Below are positions 24,770 to 35,990 of a DNA stretch of 64,000 nucleotides, piece after piece. The position numbers and the translations under genes were made by a program. This DNA is from Argentina anserina (taxonomy: Eukaryota; Streptophyta; Magnoliopsida; Rosales; Rosaceae), in contig NC_065878.1 in NCBI RefSeq assembly GCF_933775445.1, positions 21,712,395 to 21,776,394 of the forward strand. Reading direction: 5' to 3'. Below the pieces are notes generated by a model that was not told the DNA's origin, searched no databases, and saw only the letters and a program-made list of their open reading frames with translations. Within the stretch, counting starts at the first letter, position 1; each line of letters opens with the position of its first letter.

Positions 24770-26137
24770 GCTATGACCCTTACTAGTCCATCTTTGCGTT
24801 TGCCGCCCCTGTTTTGTGGTGCAATGCCACGGGCGCCGACAACACCACAGCGTACGATGGTGCCATCGCCGGCTTCCTTCCCACTGTCAGAGATGGTGCC
24901 AACGATGCTAGGACCAGGTCATATGAAATTCTCTCATATTTTGAGAGTTCCAACCTTACCGGCACATCACAGCATTTATGTGCGATCTCGTCACTTTCGC
25001 AATATCGGTAAAGTCATTGAGCATCGAATGTTTGACTTTCTGGAGGTCGATAATGCGTTGCACATTTACTCACTTTGAGTAGTGCGGGATCTTAATGAGA
25101 CATAGTGCCACACCACGTCAATTCCTGGCGTTAAAACCAGAATGGGAGCATTCCATATCTCCCCCTAACGACGGGAAATATGTCTCATCAAAGTGACCGT
25201 CTGCTAATATCGCAGGATAGAGATCAACGGTTGTAGATTGGAAATAGCGGACAAGTGTTGGTGATTCATAAATCATAACCAACCAGAATACTTAATCGTT
25301 TCAAGTAGACCCATTGAGATAACTACAATAGAGGCACATAAATAACTTTAACCAAATAGGCGTTTAAGGAAAAGAACGTTGGGATCGTATCCAGTAACCA
25401 TCTGGTACGCACTAAACGCTTGGCAAGTTGTGGGTCTGAAACGAATAAGTGTCGCTGCATGCAACATCATTACATATCTCCATGCAAAAATCGGCAGGTT
25501 AGTACCCATAACCAAGTCCGAGCTCTGCTAGATCGTGCGGTGAATGAACATGAGGAATAATATGTTCAACGACGATCCTAGTAGATATGCAAAACGAAAT
25601 CATCAAAGTCGTGGAGGTGAACTCTCCAATGGTATCCATTCAAATAGATTTGAGAGGATAGGAAGGGTGGTGAGCCCTTAGTATGATGATCATAGCTAAA
25701 AACTTTAGCGAATGCAGCGTTTCTTGTGGAAAGCAAAGCGACGTGTGACCAACGCGTCGATGCTCTTAACCTATGCCATAAAAATACCGAAAAATGTCCG
25801 TATTCGGTTGGATAGGGTCCACTAATGTCACCTTAAATACTTTGTAAGAATGGAATGTTCTCGGTTGGAGCCTTAGCAAATAAGGACTTCCTTGAAATCT
25901 AGCAAAAGACCAAGCTTTGCAAAATGAGCGATTGACATAAGAGATTGTCATGGAGGCATTAGAAGACACGGGAGGCATCACAAGCTCCTGTGAAGGAGGG
26001 GATGCCGCCACCGACGGCCTTAATGCCATGGAGCCGCCGAAATAGGCAGGCTCGGCCTCACCGTGCATGGCACGGATAGGCTCGGCCTCACCGTGTGGAG
26101 CATGGGTGAGGTGGTCCTCCAATCGCTTCGTGAACAT
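24770..26137 (-). pseudogene. Copia integrase remnant
   Basis: The minus strand shows integrase-region pieces in several frames: the block around 25800-25930 resembling the core start with GPIHP changed to DPIQPNTDIFRYF, the HAATLIRFRP..YQMVTGYDPN segment near 25375-25480, ADGHFDETYFPSLGGD near 25155-25205, and a C-terminal DVPVRLEL piece near 24935-24965. Order and spacing fit a Copia pol lacking an intact frame. A GEAEP repeat near 26050-26100 looks unrelated to pol. Confidence 0.8.
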
Positions 26138-26899
26138 GAAAAATAGATGATAATGTGAATTTCAAAGAACTCGAATCATCATATCTTGTTCAAAATGACC
26201 AAAAAACGATCATGTCAAAACCGAGAAGACAGTAAAACCGAACCCATGATTCAAAGAATCTTGAGTTACATAAAGCTACTGCTGCAGGCAAGCAAAACGA
26301 TGTCTACAGGCTAACAAAGCTACTGTCGAAGCTTGAAAAAGATACTGTCAATGAAATCTGACAGATTTATTCCTCTCCATTCTTAACACAAATATCAAGA
26401 TGAAAATCCATCATTGGCATGTATGGCCTTTAAAACTTAGCAAGGCACGAAGATATAGAACACAATCTCCGCACGAGATCCGTAAAACAACTACCTGCGC
26501 CGTAGGACAGTGTGGGTGGTTACGCAATTAGCAAGACACTCGATTTCACGGCGGGACATTCTCAAAATGAAGATTAAGAGAGTCAACGACGCGGTGAACT
26601 TCTCTACACAATACGCCGTAGGATATTGTAAGAGAGGGGATTGAAACAAATGGCAATCCCATCGAATGTATCACATGGCAATAGAACTACATTCTTCAAC
26701 TTAAGAGTTGGAAAAACATGGTATTAGAGCAGTTGAATACCAAACAATTTGGGTGGTAAAGACCATCCAATTGGTGCGGGTGGTCACCAATAATAATAAA
26801 ATCATTTGAGCTATGAAACGACTTGGAGAAAACCGGAAAATTAACCGGAAAACCATGTCAAAATAACTCAAAACCGGGTGAAATTTGGACTCGGAAAAC

Positions 26900-27190
26900 G
26901 TGGCAGTAAAAACTGCTGGAAATATGCCGGAAAAATGACGAGAAACGACGAAAAAAAAAACGTCGGAAAAACTCGTCGGAAGCCGGCGGCACCGATTGCC
27001 GGAAATCCGGCCGGCGGTGGCCGGACCTGGCCGGTATGGAGGCCGTAACTTCAGGTCCGACAGGGAACGCCGTCCGGAACAGGATGGCGGTGCCGGAAAC
27101 GCCGGAATATGGCCGGAAGGCGGCGAATACGCCGGTAAAACGTCAAAAAACGTTCCGGAAACGCCGGAACAATAACCGGGAAAAACGACG
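26900..27190. repeat. CCGGAA-rich internal region of Copia element
   Basis: Dense GCCGGAA/CGCCGG words in no fixed period, where gag would be expected. No gag-like frame is visible. It may be leader sequence expanded in this element family. Confidence 0.55.
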
Positions 27191-28754
27191 TCAATTTTGA
27201 CGTTCCGAGGTCCGTTTTCTAAATTTCAAAGTCCAAAATCACAATGTAGTGCTATTGGGGTCCCATGTAACCCAAAAGCGGCCAATTTAAAAACCACGTG
27301 AGTTGCAAACGTTGACCATGCATGCTAAGCCAAGGCAAATAAAATTCTCACGAGTCCAAGAAAGACGAGAATTTTTATAGAATATGCCAATATTTAATAC
27401 AACACAAACAAGCTTCCAATTCCAGTAGACGACTTAGGATAAAGTCGAGCAATAATCATGGCAATGCCAACGTCATACTTGAAAAATAGTAAGCAGAAAA
27501 CATAGTCAAAATAGATTGACTAATCAAAAGTCCGTAGCAACAAAATCTTGCATATCGGATTGGGCGGAGCTTTAGCCTGAGGCTCAAAAATGTGCTTACT
27601 TGAGAATGGAAGAATGTTACGTTTCCATCTCCAAAATTCCCTCCAGAAATAGATACATGTGCCAAAAATGACATGTGTTTCTTTGATGTGGAGTATACAT
27701 CAAGGTTAACTCTGATAATACAACGTCATAGACGTTCATTAAATCACTGTTAAGTGTGTCCCATAGAATTCTTTATTTTTGGGATCTTTTGTCAGCAAAT
27801 AGTGCTGCATCAGAGTAATGAATCAACTCAAATAAATGAGTACGTAGACCTTGGGATTATCGTTTATAGACATGAGTTTAAGAAAACTCAAACATTCAAA
27901 TAACAGTCGCGATGGCGACGCATCCATAAGAAACGAGGGTTGTATAGGTTTCGAATAATCGAAACTATTCAAGTATGTAACCGGAATTAGAAGGGTTGTG
28001 ATGTATATGGTCACAAAATAATCGATGCATATCGGCGATTCTCATGATCGCACCCAAAACAGCGGTGCACTCAGGCGACCACACGAAATCGATATCTTCC
28101 TTTTTAAATAATAACGTGACTCCCCCAGGACCGTCACACGAAAAACGTCGACCAAGAGGGGAATCATATCCCTCTTAGGTCTCATCGGCGTTATAAGAAA
28201 GGCCGGAAAAGAAGACATGAAAAAGGCTAATATCGCCCGATAATTTATATATATATGTTCAAAAGCAGCAACTTTAAGAAAAAACATACTTGTTGGTCTG
28301 CCAAATAGACCGCATATAAGTAAATTGCTCTGCAAATCGATCGTCATGCATGAAGTTGCTTGTTGAATTCCTTTTCGATCTTCGTCCGATGACATAAAAA
28401 TCTTGGGAGGATACGATCGGAATCGTATGTAGATGGCAAAAGTATCGTCCATCTCGGCATGAATGTCATCACCATAGTACGACGAGTGATCACTTTTCCT
28501 ATGCAAGCACGCGAAACAGAGTTAGAAAACGAAAACGTGCAAATAAATGATTTAATAAGCAATAGGAAAAGAAAAAGGAAAAAAAAAGAGAAATAGTTTA
28601 AAGGCCTAAAAGGGTAGAGAAGACGGGAGTAGCTTCTCTTGAGCGAAGAGTTTGCTTGTGCAGTTCGCGTTCATTGCGTATATATGCGGGAGGAGCAATT
28701 TTGAATCCTCTGATGCGGGGTTTGTCGGGGAAAAAGATGTTTTTGCGGAGCGAA

Positions 28755-29085
28755 TGCGGAGGATACCCTGCGGGGCTGCGGAGGCTGCGTGCAGGGGCAG
28801 CAGGGGGGTCGCAGGGTCTGCAGGGGGGTCGCAGGGGCTGCAGGGCAGGGCAGCGTGCGGGGCTGCGGGGGCAGCGTGCAGGGGCAGCGCGCGGGGCTGC
28901 GGGGGCATCGTGCAGGGGCAGCGCGCGGGGCTGCAGGGGCTGCGGGGGCAGCATGCAGGGGCGGCGCGCGGGGCTGCAGGAGCAGCATGCAGGGGCTGCG
29001 TGCGGCAGCAGCAATGCGACGGCGGCTGCGATGGGCAGGGGCAGCGGTGCAGCGGCTGCAGGGGCGGCGGTGCCGGCGGAGGAAG
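28755..29085. repeat. GC-rich imperfect tandem repeat in Copia leader
   Basis: About 330 bp made of GGGGCTGC, GGGGGCAGC and GTGCAGGGGCAGC words. Plus strand is G-rich with many GGGG runs; the element's own transcript would be C-rich. All frames are open through much of it simply because AT-rich stop codons are absent, so the overlapping frames here are not genes. Confidence 0.85.
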
Positions 29086-29148
29086 AGAAGAAAAAAAAAT
29101 TCCAAGGGCTCTAAAAGTTCAGGGTTTTAGAGCAACGTGCTGATAACG

Positions 29149-29332
29149 TGTTGGAGGATGAAATATTCGTGTATTATTGAATGATATGGGGGCCTATATA
29201 TAGGCATTACAAAACCACAATCCCGTAGGATTCGGAGTCCTAATCTATTACAGAGATGCTAATCTATCTCCTAACAGGAAACCTATTAGGCTAAGACACA
29301 CACAAGGGTAGAATAGTAATTCTCCCGGAACA
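29149..29332 (-). repeat. Copia LTR (upstream, 5' LTR by element orientation)
   Basis: Identical 184-bp partner of 22738-22921. Just inside it, the minus strand reads CGTTATCAGCACGTTGCTC at the place of a primer-binding site; it is only a partial match to the tRNA-Met type and I cannot assign the tRNA. Confidence 0.95.
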
Positions 29333-29337
29333 GCCTT

Positions 29338-31800
29338 TTATTTATTAGAACTAGCCTTCATGCCCGAGCTATGCATGTGCAAAAGGTCGCGCTCGCGCGT
29401 TAGAATTTGAGTTCTCATCGGGCGTGTTATGTTTTCTAAACGTGAATAAGTTTGGTTTATAATTTACTATTCTAAAAAATTTTAGTCAGTTTCATGAGGG
29501 AAAAAAATTGCATACAAAAGTCTCTCATATTTCAAGTCTAATACTTTCGTATAACAAACAAATCGACCATCATGAAAGTCTCTTGTGGGGATAAACTTTC
29601 CGTTGCTCAATTGTATAAAAAATTAAATTGTATAAAGAAGCCTTTATCAGCCACAAAAAATAGGCACTAGGCATAATATGCTATACAAATGAATGATGGG
29701 AAAAAAATAAGAAACAAATAATCCTGCCTAAATTAGATTATACAGCATGATTATCAATTTATCATACAACAATACACTATAGGCTATAGTCATTCAGCAT
29801 GATATACTGTAGCTAGAGTTTTTCACAATGCCAGGTTACGTTGTTCATTTTTCGTCTTCAATTACTCTTCATATGAATATGTAAAAGAATTAAAAGTCCA
29901 GAGTCAAAACCTCTAAACTAAGATACCATATATTATTTTCCCAATGTGTAAATTCAAAATATACGAATTTGATGCAGTATGTAGTTGTATATTGAAACTT
30001 ATGGAACTTAAAAGAAAATGCAAAGACGATTGATGGTTGTGTGCTACAAAGGAAAGTGCTAACCTAAAGGTAAGAAAAGTTTAAAATTCAGAAACCAAAT
30101 CGAAACTGTAGCATTGCCAATCGAGTTGATAGAAATTTACTTCCATGAACTGTGAATTGAAAGAAGAGTAATCTACCCTTTTAACTATAAAGAATTGAAC
30201 TATGGTCTTCTGAAGTATGATCAAAAGAGTTTTTATCACCATGACATGACGAACAACTACTACGCACTTAAGCGAGTGTGCGACATAAACATACCTCTAT
30301 ATATCACATAACTTATTTGGCCTCATTACAACTGTATACGATTGTAATATTGACTCCTTACACCATAAGCATGACTCATTGCAGTTATACAGTTATACTT
30401 GCAATGTCAAAGAATTTGGATACTTTGAAAGACATCAGAAGTACACAAACAGTAACAACAATTTAGTCCTGACAACTATATCAGAGAACTTATTTAGCAT
30501 CCTCTCCGTACGAAATGCAAACAATAATAAGTTCTTTTCATTCATCTTTTATTTTCCCTCTCACTTTTGTTCTCCTTTCTCTATTCCCTCTCTTCCTCTT
30601 ATCCCTTGTTCAACTTCTTTCTTCTCATTTTGTCCTCTTCTCTCTCTCTCTTCCCTTTCTTCCTCTTAAAAAAGTTCTTTTCTTCTCTTCCCCCATGTCT
30701 GGATTCGTCTATGGTGCAGCGCTGCATACCATACATACCAAATTCAACGGTGGATAGAGGGGGTCTTAAAATGCACGTGAGGTACGTGAAATGTATGAAT
30801 GATGGATTACAGGCCCTGCACGCATGCAGCGCTGCATCATAGAATTTCCCTGTTCTGTCTCACCTCCCCCACCCTTATGTTATTTCCTCTCCTTCCACTA
30901 TTCCCAAAAAGTCATACATACCTCCGCATGCCTTCTACATCTATGATTAGTCGATTACTATATTAACTTCTCACACCATAAGAATGACTCATTGTTGTAG
31001 TTGCAGCGTCAAAGAATTGGGTTACCAAAAGAAACAACAACAATACACAAACAAAAACAACAAATTTGGTCTGAATACCTTACAGGTATGCGGTTTGTTT
31101 GTGTTTCCCCTACTTCAAAAGGCAATTCATTTCCCTAAAAAATTGAAAGAAAACCCATGATATCAAACATACAAAAACCAAATCAATAGATATCAAACCC
31201 AAGATACTCGATCACAATTCGACAACCTCACCTTCGTCAAGAGTCAAGACTGATTCTACATTTAATTGATTTTGGGTTCGGTCCAAGCAACCCATATCTA
31301 TCACCATAACCTCTGACATTATACCTAGCTTCCGTTCTATAGCCTCTCTCGTACTGAGATCCTGTGCAATAGTTTTTTTTTTCTCGCACCCCGCTCCATG
31401 TATTAGTCTCCCACGATTTCACAGAAGAGAGAAGTAGATATTTCTGATATATCTTCTAATAGTTTACCATATTACCCCATTGTACATTTTTATTTCTAAA
31501 TATATTTCAGTCTCTGCATGGGTATTATAGGAAAGTCAAAAAAATAGTGAAGTTATTGACACTAAACTCACGCTTCCGATTATAGTAGTGGAGATATTCG
31601 ATGAGAAGAAAAATGTTGGGGCTCAAAAATCCTTGGGTTTGATGACGTGGTTACGCGTGCTTAGCCAGGCCTGTCTCCCACAGATCAGAATCAACTTCTG
31701 TATTCGGGCCAGCCCAAAAAAGCCCAACCGCGCAAAGCCGGTCATCTCAATCTCGTGACTTAGAAATAGTCATCGTCTCATGACGACGATCATTTTTCTA
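29338..31800. other. Intergenic with a diverged direct duplication
   Basis: AT-rich spacer. Segments at about 30345-30475 and 30960-31075 are diverged direct copies sharing CACCATAAG.ATGACTCATT and GTCAAAGAATT. Between them are two copies of the palindromic word GCAGCGCTGC (30716-30725 and 30826-30835). A pyrimidine-rich tract spans 30540-30690. No gene seen. Confidence 0.5.
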
Positions 31801-31844
31801 CTCCCAATTCCAATTCATTCTCCCACAGTTCCCAAATCCACACC

Positions 31845-31860
31845 TAAACCCTAAAACCAG
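31845..31860 (+). promoter_or_regulatory. Telo-box just upstream of the HIR gene
   Basis: TAAACCCTAAAACC lies about 40 bp before the ATG, within the likely 5' leader, a common position for this element in plants. Confidence 0.5.
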
Positions 31861-31891
31861 AGAGACCTTGAATTTGAGCTTCACCGAGAAC

Positions 31892-33828
31892 ATGGGAAAC
31901 TCTTGCTGCTGCTTATGCGCGTGCATCGACCAAGCCAGCATCGGCGTCATCGAGAGGTGGGGCCGCTTCCAGCACCTCGCCGAGCCCGGCTTCCACTTCC
32001 TCAACCCCTGCGACGGTCAATGGGTCGCCGGAATCCTCTCCACCAGAATCCAATCCCTCGACGTCAAAATCGAGACCAAGACCAAGGTCCCCTCCCTCTT
32101 CTTTATCCTCTTCTTCTTATTTACCCCGCTTTTTTTACTGTTTGTGATTATGAAATGTGAGAAAGTTTTTAGGGCGCGGTTTACTGTTTTGTGTTTATGA
32201 AATGTGAGAAAAATTAGGGTTTTTGGTTAGTGATTGTTTGTTTTAACATTGGAGAATTGAAATTAGGGTTTTTTTCTGTCGAAATTTTTTGGCAGGATAA
32301 TGTGTTTGTGCACCTGGTGTGCTGCATTCAGTACCGGGTGGTGAAGCAGCACGCTGATGATGCTTTTTACGAGCTGCAAAACCCGAAGGAGCAGATTCAG
32401 GCTTATGTGTTTGATGGTAACGGCATTCTGGATTTTCTTTTACTTGAGGTTTTGGTTTTCGTGTTGGATATCGGTGTGTAATTTAATGGGGTTTGGTTGA
32501 TGTATTTGTAGTTGTTAGGGCTCTGGTGCCGAGAATGACATTGGATGAAGTGTTTGAACAGAAGGGTGAGGTTGCTAAATCTGTGATGGAGGAACTCGGG
32601 AAGGTAAGATTGAATGCTTTGGTTGGTTTCTTGATTTGATTTCCGAGGCTTATTGAATGTGAGTTTTGAGTCCTGAGTGCTATAATTGGTAATAGCAACA
32701 TATGGCATTATCGCGATCAATATTTACTGTACTTTACCAAAATTTGGTGTTTGTTAATAGTATTAAGAGTACCTTATTGTTCACAATGCCAATGAATTAA
32801 TAAAGACCTCATTGAAACTGTTGCCTCTTGCTTCATAGTTTGAGCATTGTGTTTTCTTCTTGTATCTGAATTGGAGCATTATAAATGTCACATGATCTTT
32901 AGGGCTTATAACATGATATGATGAATTTGTTGATCAGGTTATGAAAGAGTATGGATACAGTATCGAGCACATGCTGATGGTAGACATCATTCCAGATGCT
33001 TCTGTACGCAAGGCGATGAATGAAATCAATGCAGGTATGTGTTCTATTCTTTGACTTCATCAGCGTATAATATCAAGTCGTTCTGACAGTTGTTTTTCGG
33101 GGCTCGATTCTGAGATAGTGTTATTAAACTTGTATGTTTGGTCAGTTATGTATATTTCTATTTTCTGTGTGGTCTCTTCAAGTGTTTAATGCCCAGCCAT
33201 CTGAAGAGTGATTCCTGATAACATGTTTGGCTTTTATTTTTAATATGTAGTCTTATACCAGTATGCTATTATTGAAATGCCATTATTTTTTCCTAAGTTT
33301 GTCTATAGAAACTCTCTGCCTTCTGTCAGCTCCCACAAGTCAAATTTCTCATTCAGTGGTTTGGTGACATGTATATATGTTACTTTCTTGGAGTCTAGCC
33401 TGTAGGCTCAAGTGTGTTTTTATATTTTTACTAAATGGAAAAACATTAATACTGCAGCTCAAAGGCTCCAGCTTGCTAATGTGTACAAAGGGGAGGCCGA
33501 GAAGGTGCTTCTGGTCAAAAGGGCAGAAGCTGATGCTGAGGCTAAGTACCTTGGAGGAGTTGGTGTTGCCAGGCAGAGGCAGGCAATCACGGATGGCTTG
33601 AGGGAGAACATCTTAAATTTCTCACACAAGGTGGAAGGCACATCATCAAAGGAGGTGATGGATCTTATCATGGTCACACAGTACTTTGATACAATCAAAG
33701 ACCTGGGAAACAATTCAAAGAACACCACAGTCTTCTTACCTCATGGTCCTGGCCACATCAGAGATATCAGTGATCAGATACGCAATGGGCTCTTGGAGGC
33801 ATCCAGCGCCAAACTCAATGTTGACTAA
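31892..33828 (+). CDS. Hypersensitive-induced reaction (HIR) protein, SPFH/prohibitin family
   Basis: Membrane-microdomain scaffold linked in other plants to immune responses. Five coding exons: 31892-32086, 32296-32416, 32512-32603, 32938-33034 and 33458-33828, all GT-AG with consistent phase, giving 291 residues, normal for HIR. It opens [14 protein letters not shown]: Gly2 fits N-myristoylation and the cysteine cluster fits palmitoylation, which would anchor it to the plasma membrane. The SPFH domain covers roughly residues 10-190 (IERWGRF, VQYRVV-type core, [10 protein letters not shown]), followed by an Ala/Glu-rich helix ([13 protein letters not shown]) likely used for oligomerisation, and the family tail [12 protein letters not shown]. 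No defect seen. The ATG follows a telo-box leader. Confidence 0.95.
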
Positions 33829-34619
33829 ATATGCCCATGCCCTTTGTGTAAAGTTACCATCTAAATACCTTTTGGGCTAAACTCAAAGCTACAGAGATAT
33901 GTTAGGGATTTCATATAGGACCTAGTTATGGCAATCGATCTGTCTAAAGTAAAATTTTGGCCAATGCTGGTTAGGATCAATTCTCAATTACATTTCTTCT
34001 GTGATGAGCATGGTCCTTGGTTCCACCATGTGGATGATGCTTTGCAGTCTCATTCTATAGAGCTGTAAATAAGTTTGGTAATTCTTTTTCAGAGCTTCTG
34101 TGTTTTCATGATTTTGCATTGATGCTAGCAGCACATACTAATTGATTGCAGGCTTATTGGGTTGTTGAACTGGCCCGAGTAGGATTATTGGGGCTAAACT
34201 GTTTCCATGGCCCCTTTATACAGATAGTTTAGCCCTTGATGCAGGAGCATATTTGTAATTTGCCACGATTATCTTCTGCTCATCTTTCATCTGGCAAGGA
34301 TTATAGACACAATCATCTTCTGCTAATGTAATATGATGAAGCACATCGATGAAAGAAGGGCAAGTGTTAGAGAAATGGGTGACATTCTAGAATTACTGAT
34401 GTCAAGTCCTAGAGTATAGACCTTATGATAACAAATGAGTGGCATATTTTCCGAAAAAGCTTATACGGTAGGTCGGTAGCGGTTCAAGACTTCAAGTTTA
34501 CCGCGTTGGGTTATAATATTGTTCATATTAGTATGTAACCAAATAGGAAACATGTGAGTGAATCTTTTTTCCTGTATTCTTAGTCGACATTTCTACTATT
34601 ATGCTGGAAACCCTAGTAG
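33829..34619. other. 3' flank of the HIR gene and spacer
   Basis: Probable 3' UTR for the first 250-300 bp, then AT-rich spacer with no gene seen. Confidence 0.4.
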
Positions 34620-34712
34620 CCGCTCCCGTTAGGGTTTTGCAAACCCTACCCCTATTTAACCTAGTTCTACCATCCTGCCTCCTCACACATTCATTCTCTT
34701 TCATCAATCACC

Positions 34713-35990
34713 ATGACAGCTCTTGAGGAAGTCACTGCTAACTTTGCACAATCTATGGCTTAGGGTTATTGATGTTATTGATGTATCATTCATAAATCTT
34801 TTGGAGGATCCCCGATCGAAACCAACACTTTTCTCTTGGCCAAAACTCTGACCACCAATCTGGTGGATGTTAAAGATCTGCAAAGTACATTTCATTGGGT
34901 TTGGAAACTTTGTGGGGATTTTAGGGTTCAAGCGCGCAGACCTTCGCTCTTTGTGTTTAAATTTGATATGGCAAATGATTGCAATTCGGTTTTTTGGGAG
35001 GTCCTTGGTATTATCGTTAGGCCCCCTATGCGTGTGGAGGAGTATGATGGACTGCAATCTCTTTCGTCTATTCTGATGAACAAGTTGTATTTATGGGTGA
35101 GGTTGCAGGGCATCCTGCCCGCACTGGAGATAGAGAAGCACACCAAGAACGTTGCGTTTGTTGTAGGTTCGTATGTGCGCATGGATGATGACATGTACAT
35201 ATACTTATCACCAAAAGGTTAGGATTTTTTGGGGCCTTTACAAATCTTTCTTCAAGAAGAATACTTTAAATATTACTACAGGGATGATTAAGGAAATTGA
35301 TTTTGATTTTGAGCATCTTCATGGTGTTTGTAAGCACTTTGATGTTATCTACCATGAAGGTGGCCATTGCTTCAAGCTTAGGAGCCCTAACCCTATCTCT
35401 GGCTCAGATGTAGCGTCGAGTTCCAGTGGAGTGCCTTATTTGCCCAAGCTACCTCAGGTTGGTCTTCCAGAAGGTCTATTTCGTTTCAAGGCTGGGAATG
35501 TCTCCCCTTTGCCTTCAGTTGCGCAAAACCTCTTTGCTCCTAAACCTAAGTTGCATCGGCCAACCATTCAGTGCCATGAGGAAGGGGAGACTTCTAAGGC
35601 ATCTGTGCTCACTGAGCCACAACTTGAACCTCCTTTGATTAATGTGAATATGGCACAATTGAAAGTTGCATCGTCGTCGCCAAAGAAACTAAAGTTGCTG
35701 CTATTAAATGATAGGACACACAACTCTCCTAAGAGGTTGAAGGTGCGAGGGATAAAGCTCATGGCTAAACTTTTTGGTCTAGTAGAATATGGAAGTAGTG
35801 CGTTGGCGCCTTAACAAGTTGGGCAGTCCAGTGATGAAGTCAAGAAGAAGAGGGTCGGCCGTATGGCTCCAAGAATAAACCCCAAGAGTAGAAGGAAGTT
35901 ACAATCGGGGATGATCTACGTCTCCAAGCTCCATGTCACATTAGAGGCCCTCGTAGGAAGGGCAAAGAGCAAGTTTAGATAGTTTGTTGC
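34713..35990 (+). pseudogene. Decayed DUF4283-type retroelement ORF
   Basis: From an ATG at 34713 the frame stops after 16 codons, then continues in the same frame through 34836-35222 with a DUF4283-like segment (VWKLCGDFRVQ..RPSLFVFKFDMANDCNSVFWE). After a further stop and frame change it continues at about 35281-35814 with a zinc-knuckle-like VCKHFDVIYHEGGHCF and a Lys/Ser/Pro-rich tail. DUF4283 plus zinc knuckle is the usual ORF1-like protein of plant LINEs and related transcripts. No endonuclease or reverse transcriptase follows. A-rich tracts lie at about 36053 and 36187. It is a truncated, dead copy. Confidence 0.7.

Larger units (their letters stand above)
22738..29332 (-). mobile_element. 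6.6-kb Ty1/copia LTR retrotransposon, non-autonomous
   Basis: Two LTRs of 184 bp (22738-22921 and 29149-29332) start TGTTGGAGGATG and end CTCCCGGAACA; I see no difference between them. The insertion is flanked by the 5-bp repeat GCCTT (22733-22737, 29333-29337). The element reads on the minus strand: the purine tract AAGGGGGAA (complement of 22922-22930) adjoins the downstream LTR, and integrase remnants precede reverse-transcriptase remnants, the Copia order. All coding regions are broken by stops and frameshifts, so movement must have depended on proteins from another copy. Confidence 0.95.

Noticed and set aside
28042..28506. 154-codon minus-strand frame inside the Copia element
   Set aside because: Located where gag would be, but no gag or zinc-knuckle pattern is visible; probably chance in a decayed element.
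28598..29143. Several overlapping open frames of 100-163 codons on both strands
   Set aside because: They run through the GC-rich tandem repeat, where stop codons are rare; low-complexity Ala/Pro/Gly/Arg output and no domain.
32403..32720. 105-codon minus-strand frame
   Set aside because: Covers introns and a short exon of the HIR gene on the opposite strand; no independent support.
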